DNA of 64,000 bases, from assembly GCF_001661495.1 (NCBI RefSeq), contig NZ_BDDT01000001.1, positions 496,001-560,000 of the forward strand, read 5' to 3'. Under the pieces are notes generated by a model. The model worked only from the letters and a program-made list of their open reading frames with translations, was not told where the DNA came from and did not search any database. The stretch is from Pseudoalteromonas prydzensis. GTDB taxonomy: Bacteria; Pseudomonadota; Gammaproteobacteria; Enterobacterales; Alteromonadaceae. Both the position numbers and the translations under genes were made by a program. Positions 53,294 to 62,547 of this stretch are shown here, piece by piece; the stretch's first letter is position 1; the number at the start of each line of letters is the position of its first letter.

Positions 53294-54037
53294 ATGATGG
53301 GTAAAAATTTAGAAATTTGCTTAAATGCAGATGATCATATTAATCTCATTAATAATGTAAAAACTGCATTCAAAGCAGGTGCAAGTCGCATCGAGCTGTG
53401 CGGTGCAATGCATCTTGCTGGACTAAGTCCAACGGCAGGTGAAATTGAAACTGCAGCAAAAGCATTACCCTCAAATGGCGAGTTGCTGGTGATGGTAAGG
53501 CCAATCGCGGAGCACTTTAATGTTGATGCCGCATTACTGAAAACCATGACTAGTCAGATAACACGCGCAGCACAATTAGGTGCCACTGGTGTGGTATTTG
53601 GCGCTATTGCAAACAATGAGCTTGATGTAGCAGCCACAGCTAAACTGGTTGAATGCGCTCAACGAAATCAACTCGCAACAACCTTTCACCGTGCCTTTGA
53701 TTGTATTACTAATAGCCGCAGCGCGATTAAAATGTTAACTAATCTAGGGGTTGATCGTATTCTTAGTAATGGCACACACTGGGCTGATAACAGCAATGTA
53801 ATGCATGGCCTGAAACAGCTACAGAGCATCATTGCTGACGCGAATGGACAAATTGAGATCGTTATCGGTGGCGGTGTAACTGCTAACAATGCACACATTT
53901 TGTGGCAGCTTGGCAGCGAACATTTAATATCATTACATGCTTATTCAGGGGTACTTAATAGTGCTGGTTTAGTAGACCCATTATTAATAAACGCTATTTT
54001 ACAAAGATCAGATAACGAGCAGAGCAAACATGACTAA
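53294..54037 (+). CDS. cutC: CutC-family TIM-barrel protein
   Basis: A 247-residue CutC homologue. AAGGA lies five bases before ATG 53294 (a second ATG follows directly). Family marks are Ile-Glu-Leu-Cys at about 37-40, Met-Val-Arg-Pro near 72, Gly-Val-Val-Phe-Gly and Thr-Phe-His-Arg-Ala-Phe-Asp. CutC was named for copper homeostasis, but that role is disputed. Here it overlaps a GlcNAc kinase gene by 8 bp and faces a carbohydrate TBDR, so a role in sugar metabolism is more likely. The symbol reflects family only. Confidence 0.9.
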   Translation: MMGKNLEICLNADDHINLINNVKTAFKAGASRIELCGAMHLAGLSPTAGEIETAAKALPSNGELLVMVRPIAEHFNVDAALLKTMTSQITRAAQLGATGVVFGAIANNELDVAATAKLVECAQRNQLATTFHRAFDCITNSRSAIKMLTNLGVDRILSNGTHWADNSNVMHGLKQLQSIIADANGQIEIVIGGGVTANNAHILWQLGSEHLISLHAYSGVLNSAGLVDPLLINAILQRSDNEQSKHD

Positions 54038-54905
54038 TCAACCTCATTCCCCGTTATTTTTAGGTATCGATGGCGGCGGCACCAAATGCCTAGTAAGACT
54101 TGAAAACGACCGTGGTGGATTGCTTGCGGTAGCACAAAGTGGCCCAGCTAATATTGCCACCTCAGTGACGGTTGCCCAACAATCTATTCTTGCGGCCACT
54201 GCACTTGCCTTACAAAAAGCGAACCTTCCAGCCAGTGCTATTTCTAGAATTAATGCTTTTGCAGGTCTTGCTGGTGCGGGATTAAATGGTGCAAAAAATA
54301 CCATGGCGCAATGGCAACACCCCTTTGCACAATTTAATTTTTCGACTGATTTGCACATAGCCTGTCAAGGTGCGCATGGTGATGGTAGCGGTGCAATTAT
54401 TATATTAGGTACTGGATTTTGTGCCGGTGCGATAAAAGGTAACTCAATTATTGAATTAGGAGGCCATGGTTTATTATTAAGTGACGGTGCAAGCGGAAGT
54501 TGGATCGGTTTAAGTTTATTTAGATACACATTAGAAGTGTTAGACGAAATGTCGCCTTTAAGTCCGCTGATCCAATGTTTATTAACAGAGCTTAACTGCG
54601 ACAATAGTAGTTCGCTGACTGAGCAAGCACATAATGCAAAACCTGCCTACTTTGCCAGTTTTGCTCCTTTGGTGTTCAAAATGCAAGGGGATCCTGTCGC
54701 ACATATGATATTAACCCAAGCAGCCGAATTTATTACCCGCTATATCGAACATTTAGTTAAGCTTGGCTATCAAAGGATTACATTGATGGGCGGTACCGCA
54801 AAAGCAATTACGCCTTGGTTATCATACACAACACAAAGCTATTTATGCGATGCACAACGCTCGCCTGAGCAAGGTGCAATTCAATTAGCTAAATTGCACC
54901 TCTAA
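54030..54905 (+). CDS. N-acetylglucosamine/glucosamine kinase, BadF/BadG type
   Basis: A 291-residue actin-fold sugar kinase with phosphate-binding loop Gly-Ile-Asp-Gly-Gly-Gly-Thr-Lys-Cys near the N-terminus, Ile-Leu-Gly-Thr-Gly-Phe in the middle and a C-terminal Leu-Met-Gly-Gly-Thr-Ala adenosine motif. It resembles glucosamine kinase GspK of Vibrio and mammalian NAGK more than the ROK-type NagK. It should produce GlcNAc-6-phosphate or GlcN-6-phosphate in the cytoplasm. Translation is coupled to cutC, and it overlaps the convergent regulator gene by 4 bp. Confidence 0.9.
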   Translation: MTNQPHSPLFLGIDGGGTKCLVRLENDRGGLLAVAQSGPANIATSVTVAQQSILAATALALQKANLPASAISRINAFAGLAGAGLNGAKNTMAQWQHPFAQFNFSTDLHIACQGAHGDGSGAIIILGTGFCAGAIKGNSIIELGGHGLLLSDGASGSWIGLSLFRYTLEVLDEMSPLSPLIQCLLTELNCDNSSSLTEQAHNAKPAYFASFAPLVFKMQGDPVAHMILTQAAEFITRYIEHLVKLGYQRITLMGGTAKAITPWLSYTTQSYLCDAQRSPEQGAIQLAKLHL

Positions 54906-55627
54906 CGTTCAATATGAGCACGCATCTGTGATGGAATTTCACCAAATAAGCGTCTGAATTGCTTACTAAAATAACTAGGTTCAGCAAAGCCACATTGATA
55001 GGCTATTTGTGAAATCGGTAAACGCGTTTCAACCAGTAACTTACGGGCATTTTCGAGGCGTATTTCATTAATAAATTGGTTCGGTGTTTTTGCCAAATGT
55101 TTTTTAAAACGCCGCTCTAGTGCACTTACGGATAAGTGCGCAAGTTCGGCTAATTCTTCAATACAAATATTGCTATGATAATGCTCGCGAATATAATTAA
55201 CCGGACCTTCAATGGCTCTGACATGAGAAAGCGCCTTGGAGGTTTTCTGTAAATGGCGTGTAATCCCATACGTACCAAGTAGATTACCCTGATCATCACA
55301 AATCATTTTTTTCGATGTTGAAAACCAAGCTAATTCACCATTTGATGTCTGATTTAATTCTAATCGGTCCGTCACAATATAGCCGTTCATAACCCGTTTG
55401 TCGTCATTCACATATTGAAATGCAAGATGCTTTGAAGAAAAATCGAAATCCGTTTTAAGCAAAATTTGCTCTAATGATTTATACCCTTGATGCTCAATAA
55501 AGTGCTGATTAGCATGCAAAATTCTACTTTCGGTATCTTTTACCCAAAATAGAATATCAGGCAGCAAATCAAATGCAGCAATCAATTGCTTTACACCAGC
55601 TTTATCAATAATCGTCTCAACATCCAT
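54902..55627 (-). CDS. PAS-AraC transcriptional regulator
   Basis: A 241-residue regulator with an N-terminal PAS domain (about 10-125; Leu-Pro-Asp-Ile-Leu-Phe-Trp-Val-Lys-Asp and Gly-Thr-Tyr-Gly-Ile-Thr-Arg) and a C-terminal AraC-type double HTH (about 140-240; Phe-Ala-Glu-Pro-Ser-Tyr-Phe-Ser-Lys-Gln-Phe-Arg). It is divergent from the Gfo/Idh/MocA operon across about 160 bp and is likely its activator. The PAS ligand is unknown. Confidence 0.9.
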   Translation of the reverse strand: MDVETIIDKAGVKQLIAAFDLLPDILFWVKDTESRILHANQHFIEHQGYKSLEQILLKTDFDFSSKHLAFQYVNDDKRVMNGYIVTDRLELNQTSNGELAWFSTSKKMICDDQGNLLGTYGITRHLQKTSKALSHVRAIEGPVNYIREHYHSNICIEELAELAHLSVSALERRFKKHLAKTPNQFINEIRLENARKLLVETRLPISQIAYQCGFAEPSYFSKQFRRLFGEIPSQMRAHIER

Positions 55628-55789
55628 ACTATAAATCTCTATAAACCAGAATTTATTAATAATATATAAAACGCCGATTTTATTGCATTGTCAACCGAAT
55701 TTATATTAGCCCTAATGCGCAGCACTCCCTATTATTAATAACATGATATTAACCAACTTCAGTTGTCTGTTACTGAAATGGAACTTTTA

Positions 55790-56965
55790 ATGAGTAAAAC
55801 AAAAGTCCGTATGGGCATGGTCGGTGGTGCACAAGGCGCGTTTATAGGGGCTATTCACCGTATTGCAGCACGTTTAGATGGCTTAATTGAGTTAGTCGCG
55901 GGTTCTTTTAGTTCAGATCCAACACGCAGCCAAGCAACAGCAGCGATGTTAGGTATCAATCCAACCCGTTGCTATGACAGTTATCAGCAAATGTTTATCG
56001 AGGAAGCTAAGTTACCAGCAGATCAACGCATTGATTTTGTCGCCATTGTTACCCCTAATCATTTGCATTTTCCCATCGCAAAGCTGGCCATTGAAAGTGG
56101 TTTTCATGTTTTATCAGACAAACCTGCGACCTTGAATTTACAAGAGGCCTTGTTATTAGAGCAAACCTTGCAATCAAGTGATTGCTTGTATGGCTTAACC
56201 CACACTTATACGGGTTACCCGATGATCAAAGAAGCGCGTCACCGTATTGCTCAAGGCGAGCTGGGGGCTATTCGCAAGGTGGTTGTGGAATACAGTCAAG
56301 GTTGGCTTTCGAGTAGCGAAGACGAGCAAGCTAAACAAGCTAAATGGCGTTTAGATCCACAACAAGCTGGTATTAGTTGCTGCATAGCCGATATTGGTGT
56401 CCATGCTGCAAACTTAGCTGAATATGTCAGTAACTTAGAGATAACTGCGTTATGCGCAGATTTAAATCAGGTTGTGCCAGGGCGACCCCTCGATGACGAT
56501 GGCACTGTATTACTGCGCTTTAACACAGGTTGTAAAGGCGTGTTAATGGCAAGCCAAGTTGCACTTGGCGAAGAAAACAACCTTAATATTCGTATTTACG
56601 GCGATAAAGCCAGCATCGAATGGTCGCAGATGGAACCCAATAGTTTATGGCTAAAAAGTCATAATGCGCCGACGACCTTACTACGCGCAGGGGTCGCACT
56701 AAAAAGCCAAGCAGCTCAAGGGGCTTTACGTGCTCCGGCGGGTCACCCAGAAGGTTACCTTGAAGCATTTGCAAATATCTATGTCAATTTTGCTAAGCAG
56801 ATTGAAGCGAAAAAAGCGGGTAGCTTAGCGAGTAACGCTGATTATGACGTACCAGGTATTAAAGAAGCCATTCGTGGCATGGCATTTATTGAAAATGCTG
56901 TCGAAGCATCAAGCCTAGACACTAAATGGCACTCATTTAAAATTGGATTAGTAAACTATGAATAA
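55790..56965 (+). CDS. Gfo/Idh/MocA-family oxidoreductase
   Basis: About 391 residues from ATG 55790 with GGAA upstream; the frame extends to a TTG at 55763. The Rossmann N-terminus has Gly-Met-Val-Gly-Gly-Ala-Gln-Gly, and the Glu/Asp-Lys-Pro step is Ser-Asp-Lys-Pro-Ala-Thr. It is cytoplasmic and should interconvert a sugar and its 3-keto form with NAD(H). It opens the 3-keto-glycoside operon and overlaps the next gene by 8 bp. Confidence 0.92.
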   Translation: MSKTKVRMGMVGGAQGAFIGAIHRIAARLDGLIELVAGSFSSDPTRSQATAAMLGINPTRCYDSYQQMFIEEAKLPADQRIDFVAIVTPNHLHFPIAKLAIESGFHVLSDKPATLNLQEALLLEQTLQSSDCLYGLTHTYTGYPMIKEARHRIAQGELGAIRKVVVEYSQGWLSSSEDEQAKQAKWRLDPQQAGISCCIADIGVHAANLAEYVSNLEITALCADLNQVVPGRPLDDDGTVLLRFNTGCKGVLMASQVALGEENNLNIRIYGDKASIEWSQMEPNSLWLKSHNAPTTLLRAGVALKSQAAQGALRAPAGHPEGYLEAFANIYVNFAKQIEAKKAGSLASNADYDVPGIKEAIRGMAFIENAVEASSLDTKWHSFKIGLVNYE

Positions 56966-58013
56966 AATAAAAGGCCCGGCAATATTTTTAGCCCAATTCA
57001 TCAGTGATGAAGCCCCTTTCAACAACTTTAAAAGTATTTGCCAGTGGGCGGCAAGTTTAGGCTATAAAGCAATTCAACTCCCCACCTCAAATCCCGAGCT
57101 GTTTGACTTAGAAAAAGCCGCTCAAAGCCAAGCTTACTGCGATGAGGTGACTGGTATTGCAGCACAAGCAGGGCTTACAATTTCAGAGCTATCAACGCAT
57201 TTACAGGGTCAATTAGTTGCAGTACACCCAGCATACGATGAAATGTTTGATAACTTTGCACCAGAACAATTACGCGGTAACCCTGCAGGCAGAACCCAAT
57301 GGGCGATTGAGCAATTGATGATGGCAGCCAAAGCCAGCAAACAGTTAGGTTTGACCACCCACGTTACTTTCTCAGGCGCTTTACTTTGGCATACCTTCTA
57401 CCCTTGGCCGCAACGACCACAAGGCCTAGTCGAGGCTGGGTTTACTGAACTGGCTAAGCGCTGGCTACCGATTCTAGATTACTTTGATGAAATGGGCGTG
57501 GATGTTTGTTACGAGCTTCATCCAGGTGAAGATTTACATGATGGCATTACCTTCGAGCGCTTTTTAGCCGCGACTAATAACCATCCTCGCGTAAATATTC
57601 TTTATGATCCAAGCCATTTTGTATTACAGCAACTTGATTATCTTTCGTTTATTGATATTTATCACAAGCGTATAAAAGCATTCCACGTCAAGGATGCTGA
57701 ATTTAATCAAAATGGCCGCAGTGGCATCTATGGTGGTTATCAAAATTGGCAAGACCGACCAGGTAGGTTTCGCTCATTAGGCGATGGTCAAATTGATTTT
57801 AAAAGTATTTTTAGCAAATTAACCCAATATGAGTTTGATGGTTGGGCCGTTTTAGAATGGGAGTGCTGTATCAAGCACCCTGAAGACGGCGCGCGTGAAG
57901 GCGCTAAATTTATACAAGATCATCTGATCCGCCCCACAGCTAAAGCATTTGATGACTTTAGTGCGATGGCAACCAATGATGATCGAAATAAGCGGATATT
58001 AGGCATTAAATAA
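56958..58013 (+). CDS. Cytoplasmic sugar isomerase/epimerase (TIM barrel, AP-endonuclease-2 fold)
   Basis: A 351-residue TIM-barrel protein without a signal peptide. Metal-ligand regions are visible: Cys-Tyr-Glu-Leu-His-Pro-Gly-Glu-Asp, Tyr-Asp-Pro-Ser-His-Phe, Ala-Phe-His-Val-Lys-Asp-Ala-Glu and Leu-Glu-Trp-Glu-Cys. In this context it would isomerise or open a keto sugar released from a 3-keto-glycoside. It is coupled to the Gfo/Idh/MocA gene by overlap, and the MFS gene follows 15 bp later. Confidence 0.9.
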   Translation: MNKIKGPAIFLAQFISDEAPFNNFKSICQWAASLGYKAIQLPTSNPELFDLEKAAQSQAYCDEVTGIAAQAGLTISELSTHLQGQLVAVHPAYDEMFDNFAPEQLRGNPAGRTQWAIEQLMMAAKASKQLGLTTHVTFSGALLWHTFYPWPQRPQGLVEAGFTELAKRWLPILDYFDEMGVDVCYELHPGEDLHDGITFERFLAATNNHPRVNILYDPSHFVLQQLDYLSFIDIYHKRIKAFHVKDAEFNQNGRSGIYGGYQNWQDRPGRFRSLGDGQIDFKSIFSKLTQYEFDGWAVLEWECCIKHPEDGAREGAKFIQDHLIRPTAKAFDDFSAMATNDDRNKRILGIK

Positions 58014-58028
58014 ACAGGATCACACACA

Positions 58029-59246
58029 ATGAATAATAACAATAATCACCGTATTATTTTTCGGCTTTGCTGCATCGCATTGATTGTTACATCAATGACG
58101 TTTGCAATAAGAGCCGGTATTTTAGGGCAATTAGGCGAGCAGTTTGGTTTAACTGGCGCTCAACTAGGCTGGGTAAATGCCATGGCTTTTCTCGGTTTTC
58201 CGGTTGCGACTATGCTCGGTGGCATCATATACAATGCCATTGGCGCGAAGAAACTAGTGGCATTGGCATTTGTTTGTCACTTAGCAGGACTGCTTTTAAC
58301 TATTATGGCAGAAGGCTTTTGGGGGCTGCTTATCTCAACCTTTTTAATCGGCTTTGCTAATGGCTCTGTTGAAGCCGGCTGTAATCCGCTTATTGCGCAA
58401 ATGTATCCGAAAAACACCACTACTATGCTAAACCGCTTCCATGTTTGGTTCCCTGGCGGCATTGTCATCGGTGCACTGGCGTCAAACGCAATGACCTCTT
58501 TTGGATTGAACTGGCAATGGCAAGTGGCGTTAATTCTAGTGCCAACTGTTATCTATGGCTTAATGATGGTCAAAGCACAGTTTCCACAATTTGATGCTCA
58601 ACAAAACTCAACGACCAGTAACTTAAAGCACTTACTGTCACCTTTATATCTGTTTTTAATTATTTGCATGACCCTAACCGCAGTTACTGAGTTTGGTACT
58701 CAGCAATGGATAGAACAAATCCTCGGCTCATCAGGTGCCTCGCCTATGGTTATTCTCGCGCTTATTACTGGGTTAATGGCACTAGGGCGTTTCTTTGCAG
58801 GGCCTATTGTGCATCGCTTTAGCCCATCGGGCGTGCTACTAGGTTCAGCGGTGTTTTCAACCATTGGCATATTTTTAATGAGCCAAGCGCAAGGCAGCGC
58901 AATTTATTTTGCCGCTGCACTATTTGCCATCGGCGTTACATACTTTTGGCCAACCATGATTGGCTGTGTTGCTGAATACACGCCAAAAACTGGCGCGTTA
59001 GGCATGTCATTGATAGGTGGTGCGGGCATGTTTGCAATGAGCTTGTGGAATCCAGTTATAGGTTACTGGATTGACACTGCGAAACAGCAAGCTCAACAAA
59101 CACAAGTCTCAGCAGAGCAAATAGAAGTGCTCGCTGGACAGGCAGTTTTACAAAACCTATTGATCTTTCCAATTGTATTGATAGTTGTCTTTATAGGGCT
59201 TCACCTGTTTATAACAAAACAAAAAAATGTAGAAAAATACGTTTAA
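58029..59246 (+). CDS. MFS sugar transporter
   Basis: A 405-residue major facilitator protein with about 12 helices, including Phe-Ala-Ile-Arg-Ala-Gly-Ile-Leu-Gly near helix 1 and Gly-Phe-Ala-Asn-Gly-Ser-Val-Glu-Ala-Gly-Cys-Asn-Pro in the fourth or fifth. It resembles the FucP-like nucleoside/sugar symporter branch. From its operon position it should carry a (3-keto) sugar from the periplasm, where the GMC complex and DUF1080 act, to the cytoplasmic Gfo/Idh/MocA enzyme. Substrate is inferred. Confidence 0.9.
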   Translation: MNNNNNHRIIFRLCCIALIVTSMTFAIRAGILGQLGEQFGLTGAQLGWVNAMAFLGFPVATMLGGIIYNAIGAKKLVALAFVCHLAGLLLTIMAEGFWGLLISTFLIGFANGSVEAGCNPLIAQMYPKNTTTMLNRFHVWFPGGIVIGALASNAMTSFGLNWQWQVALILVPTVIYGLMMVKAQFPQFDAQQNSTTSNLKHLLSPLYLFLIICMTLTAVTEFGTQQWIEQILGSSGASPMVILALITGLMALGRFFAGPIVHRFSPSGVLLGSAVFSTIGIFLMSQAQGSAIYFAAALFAIGVTYFWPTMIGCVAEYTPKTGALGMSLIGGAGMFAMSLWNPVIGYWIDTAKQQAQQTQVSAEQIEVLAGQAVLQNLLIFPIVLIVVFIGLHLFITKQKNVEKYV

Positions 59247-59282
59247 TAGTAATAAGTAGCACACAAAAATAAGGGGTATTAC

Positions 59283-59975
59283 ATGCTTAAATCAATCTCG
59301 GTTTTGTCAATTGCACTGGCATTTAGCGGCGCTGCATTTGCCAAAACAGCTGATAACCAGCTAAGCAAAGAAGAACAAAAAGCTGGCTGGCAATTACTGT
59401 TTAATGGCCATGACATGTCGCATTGGCGTAATTTTAAAAGCGATTCGATCAGCTCAAAATGGATAATTGACGATGGCGCTATGTTACTTACCAAAGGCGG
59501 TGGTGACATATTAACGAAAAAGAGCTATGAAAACTTTGACTTAAAGCTTGATTGGAAAATCAGTGAGGTCGGCAATAGTGGTATTTTTATACTCGCCGAT
59601 GAACTTGGCAAGTATATATACTCGCACGCACCGGAAATTCAAATTATCGATAATGAGCGCCATTCTGATACCAAAATTGACTCTCACCTTTCAGGCTCTA
59701 TTTATGATTTGCTAACAGCACCGAAGTCGGCTCATAAGCCTGCAATGCAATGGAACACGGTACGCATCAAAATGCTCAATAACCATTTACAGGTTTGGCA
59801 AAATGGCGTTAGCACAACAAGTATTGTTGTGGGCAGCAGTTCATGGAACACCTTAGTTCAAAACAGTAAATTTGCAACTTGGTCTAACTTTGCCACTGCC
59901 AATAAAGGCCGTATTGGCTTACAAGATCATGGTGACAAAGTGTGGTTTAAAAATATTAAAATTAAGGAGCTATAA
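59283..59975 (+). CDS. Exported DUF1080 protein, putative 3-keto-glycoside hydrolase
   Basis: A 230-residue protein with a signal peptide (cleavage after Ala-Phe-Ala) and the DUF1080 jelly-roll pattern: Trp-Gln-Leu-Leu-Phe-Asn-Gly-His-Asp-Met-Ser-His-Trp near the mature start, Asp-Leu-Lys-Leu-Asp-Trp-Lys and Gly-Asn-Ser-Gly-Ile-Phe. DUF1080 proteins in other bacteria hydrolyse 3-keto-glycosides. It precedes the GMC gene by 2 bp. Hydrolase activity is by family analogy. Confidence 0.88.
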   Translation: MLKSISVLSIALAFSGAAFAKTADNQLSKEEQKAGWQLLFNGHDMSHWRNFKSDSISSKWIIDDGAMLLTKGGGDILTKKSYENFDLKLDWKISEVGNSGIFILADELGKYIYSHAPEIQIIDNERHSDTKIDSHLSGSIYDLLTAPKSAHKPAMQWNTVRIKMLNNHLQVWQNGVSTTSIVVGSSSWNTLVQNSKFATWSNFATANKGRIGLQDHGDKVWFKNIKIKEL

Positions 59976-59977
59976 TT

Positions 59978-61657
59978 ATGTCAACGTTTGATCATAAAGT
60001 GTTAGTTGTTGGCTCTGGAGCTGGTGGTGCCATGGCTGCATACACCCTGACAAAACTAGGCCACAAAGTCTTATTACTTGAAGCAGGCCGTAATTACGAC
60101 CCTAAAACAGAAAGCCCCATGTTTCGCCGTAACAGCGAAGCTCCCCTGATGGGCGCAGGTAACAAAGATAAAAATTTTGGTTTTTACGATGCCACCGTTG
60201 ATGGCGGCTGGCAAGTACCAGATGAGCCTTATACCAGTGCAAAAGGCAGTGATTTTTATTGGTGGCGTGCGCGTATGCTAGGTGGTCGAACTAACCACTG
60301 GGGCCGTTATTCATTACGCTTTAGTGAGCACGATTTTAAAGGTAAAAGCCGTGATGGTCACGGCGCAGACTGGCCATTTGAATATACTGATTTAGCACCT
60401 TGGTACGATAAAACTGAAGAACTTGTAGGCATATGTGGTACCAATACCGGCCACGAAGATATGCCTAATTCATCACCAGGTATTTTACAGCCACCACCTA
60501 AACCACGGGTACCAGAGCTATTAATAGCAGCGTCGGCTAAAAAACTAGGCATTGATGCTGTGCCTATGCACCGTGCGGTATTAACACGCCCGAAAGATGA
60601 CCGTATGGCCTGTTTTTATGCGACTCCTTGTGGCTCTGGTTGTTCTATAGGAGCAGCATTCCAAACCACAACATCACTGCTCCCAATGGCAAAAGCAACC
60701 GGTAACTTAAAAGTAATAACCGACGCCATGGTTAAATCAGTGAAAGTTGATGAGCAAGGTAAAGTAACTGGCGTAACCTATGTTGATAAAAACACAGTAA
60801 CAGAGCATGCCCTTGATGCTGATGTGGTTATCTTAGCTGCAAGTGCCTGTGAATCAGCACGTATTTTATTAAACTCAAAGAATAAAAAGCACCCTAAGGG
60901 GCTGGCTAATTCAAGTGGTCAAGTTGGCCGAAACTTAATGGACTCGACCGGTGCATGGTTAGGCGCACAAATTCCAGCACTTAAAGGTCGCCCACGCTAT
61001 AACGAAGATGGCCATACCGCCAATCACTTATTTATTCCGTGGTGGGGTCACCAAGCACAAGCAAACAATGAACTTGATTTCCCCCGAGGTTATCACTTTG
61101 AACTAGGAACAGGGTTTGGACAACCGGGCTCTGGCGTATCGGGAGATAAACAAGGCTATGGCCCTGCCCTTAAACAACAAATACGTGATGCCTATGGCTC
61201 GTATGTAGGGTTTGCATTACGTGGCGAGATGTTACCTAACAAAGATACTTACATGGAAATAGACGAAAACGTCAAAGATAAATGGGGTATTCCGGTTTCA
61301 AAATTCCACTTTAAGTGGTCAGACAGGGAATTAAAGCAAATTGAGCATGGCTTAAAAACCGCGAAGCAAATCCTAGAAAATATGGGTGCAACCGTTGGTG
61401 AATTGCCACCTGCTGAAAAAGCGATTTCAAAAGGCGGCGAAATTATTCATGAAGTGGGCACCACCCGAATGGGTAGCTCAAAGCAAGACTCTGTAACAAA
61501 CCAATGGGGTCAAACATGGGATTGTAACAATCTTTTTGTTATGGATGCGGGGGTATTTGCGTCAAACCCTCACAAAAACTGTACGCTCACCATCATGACA
61601 CTGGCAATGCGTAATTCAACTTGGCTTGCTCAACAAATTGATAACGGGGTACTTTAA
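59978..61657 (+). CDS. GMC-family FAD oxidoreductase, putative glycoside 3-dehydrogenase large subunit
   Basis: A 559-residue flavoprotein with the FAD loop Gly12-x-Gly14-x-x-Gly17 and the GMC C-terminal signature His-Glu-Val-Gly-Thr-Thr-Arg-Met-Gly near 491 and Asn-Pro-His-Lys-Asn-Cys-Thr near 530, the latter histidine being catalytic. It has no signal peptide of its own and would be exported as a complex with the Tat-signal subunit encoded 2 bp downstream. It should oxidise the C3 hydroxyl of a glycoside, passing electrons to a cytochrome c that is not encoded here. AAGGAG precedes the start. Confidence 0.92.
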   Translation: MSTFDHKVLVVGSGAGGAMAAYTLTKLGHKVLLLEAGRNYDPKTESPMFRRNSEAPLMGAGNKDKNFGFYDATVDGGWQVPDEPYTSAKGSDFYWWRARMLGGRTNHWGRYSLRFSEHDFKGKSRDGHGADWPFEYTDLAPWYDKTEELVGICGTNTGHEDMPNSSPGILQPPPKPRVPELLIAASAKKLGIDAVPMHRAVLTRPKDDRMACFYATPCGSGCSIGAAFQTTTSLLPMAKATGNLKVITDAMVKSVKVDEQGKVTGVTYVDKNTVTEHALDADVVILAASACESARILLNSKNKKHPKGLANSSGQVGRNLMDSTGAWLGAQIPALKGRPRYNEDGHTANHLFIPWWGHQAQANNELDFPRGYHFELGTGFGQPGSGVSGDKQGYGPALKQQIRDAYGSYVGFALRGEMLPNKDTYMEIDENVKDKWGIPVSKFHFKWSDRELKQIEHGLKTAKQILENMGATVGELPPAEKAISKGGEIIHEVGTTRMGSSKQDSVTNQWGQTWDCNNLFVMDAGVFASNPHKNCTLTIMTLAMRNSTWLAQQIDNGVL

Positions 61658-61659
61658 TT

Positions 61660-62418
61660 ATGCATCATCGTAACGAACACGACTCATATAACTATGTTTC
61701 TAACATGAGCCGTCGTGAGTCATTAAAATGGCTTGGTTTATTAGCTGCGGGCTCTGCGGTTGGTTTAACTGCTGGCTGTACAAAAGCACTTGAAGATGAC
61801 GTGCCAGTTTCTGCAAAAGAGCATTGGCCTGATTTAGATATTAAACCTGTGACAGCTAAAGGCTATGGCCAAGATCCTAATTTGGTGATGCCTCCAGAAT
61901 CACCTTGGCCGCTGACATTAACAGCAGACGAACTTACCTTAGTTGCCCTGTTAGCTGATTATATGGTACCCCGTGAAGGGGCTATTCCTTCAGCCAGCGA
62001 GTTACAAGTACCCGCGGTTATCAATGAATGGGTTAGTGCCCCTTATGAAGGGCAGCAACGAGACCGAATTAAAATCTTAAATTCACTCGCGTGGCTTAAT
62101 GACGAATCGCAGCTGCGTTTTAAAAAGCAATTTGTTGCGCTTAATGAGCAACAACACCGTGCAATCTTAGACGATATTGCGTTTTTGAATGAGCAAACAC
62201 CCACGCAGTTTCAGCGTATTGGCAAAGCATTTTTACGCTTTAAAGAATTAGTGCTCGCTGCCTTTTTCTGCACGCCTGAAGGCTGTAAAGACATAGGTTA
62301 TCTGGGCAATGTACCGATTGCTGGTGATTACCCTGGACCATCTAATGAAGCAAAAGCCCATTTAGATACTGTTTTAAATGAGCTTGGTTTAAGTGAGTTC
62401 GCTTATAAGGAGCTGTGA
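61660..62418 (+). CDS. Tat-exported small subunit (gluconate 2-dehydrogenase subunit 3 family)
   Basis: A 252-residue protein with a Tat motif Ser-Arg-Arg-Glu-Ser-Leu-Lys at 17-23, a hydrophobic stretch and Leu-Thr-Ala-Gly-Cys ending at Cys40, so it may be a Tat lipoprotein. The body matches the gluconate 2-dehydrogenase subunit 3 family, which chaperones and exports GMC dehydrogenase subunits by hitchhiking. It is 2 bp after the GMC gene, confirming the pair. The operon seems to end at a terminator about 90 nt later. Confidence 0.92.
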   Translation: MHHRNEHDSYNYVSNMSRRESLKWLGLLAAGSAVGLTAGCTKALEDDVPVSAKEHWPDLDIKPVTAKGYGQDPNLVMPPESPWPLTLTADELTLVALLADYMVPREGAIPSASELQVPAVINEWVSAPYEGQQRDRIKILNSLAWLNDESQLRFKKQFVALNEQQHRAILDDIAFLNEQTPTQFQRIGKAFLRFKELVLAAFFCTPEGCKDIGYLGNVPIAGDYPGPSNEAKAHLDTVLNELGLSEFAYKEL

Positions 62419-62455
62419 TCACAACATAGAGTTTTACCCATCAAGTTTAGTCTCT

Positions 62456-62483
62456 AACCATTTATTAGCGTGCTAAAATGGTT
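62456..62483. other. Inverted repeat before the terminator
   Basis: AACCATTT and AAATGGTT are perfect 8-bp inverted arms with a 12-nt spacer, between the small-subunit gene and the terminator. It may be an operator or an mRNA hairpin; the sequence alone cannot tell. Confidence 0.4.
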
Positions 62484-62505
62484 AAGATGCTATTTGCCCA
62501 GACCA

Positions 62506-62535
62506 AAGCAGGGATTTATTCCCTGCTTATTTTTT
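62506..62535 (+). terminator. Intrinsic terminator directly in front of the exported TIM-barrel gene
   Basis: AAGCAGGG/CCCTGCTT with a seven-base loop and an ATTTTTT tail. The U-tract runs into the AGG ribosome site of the next gene, so this can work as an attenuator. Confidence 0.85.
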
Positions 62536-62547
62536 AGGTATTTTATT

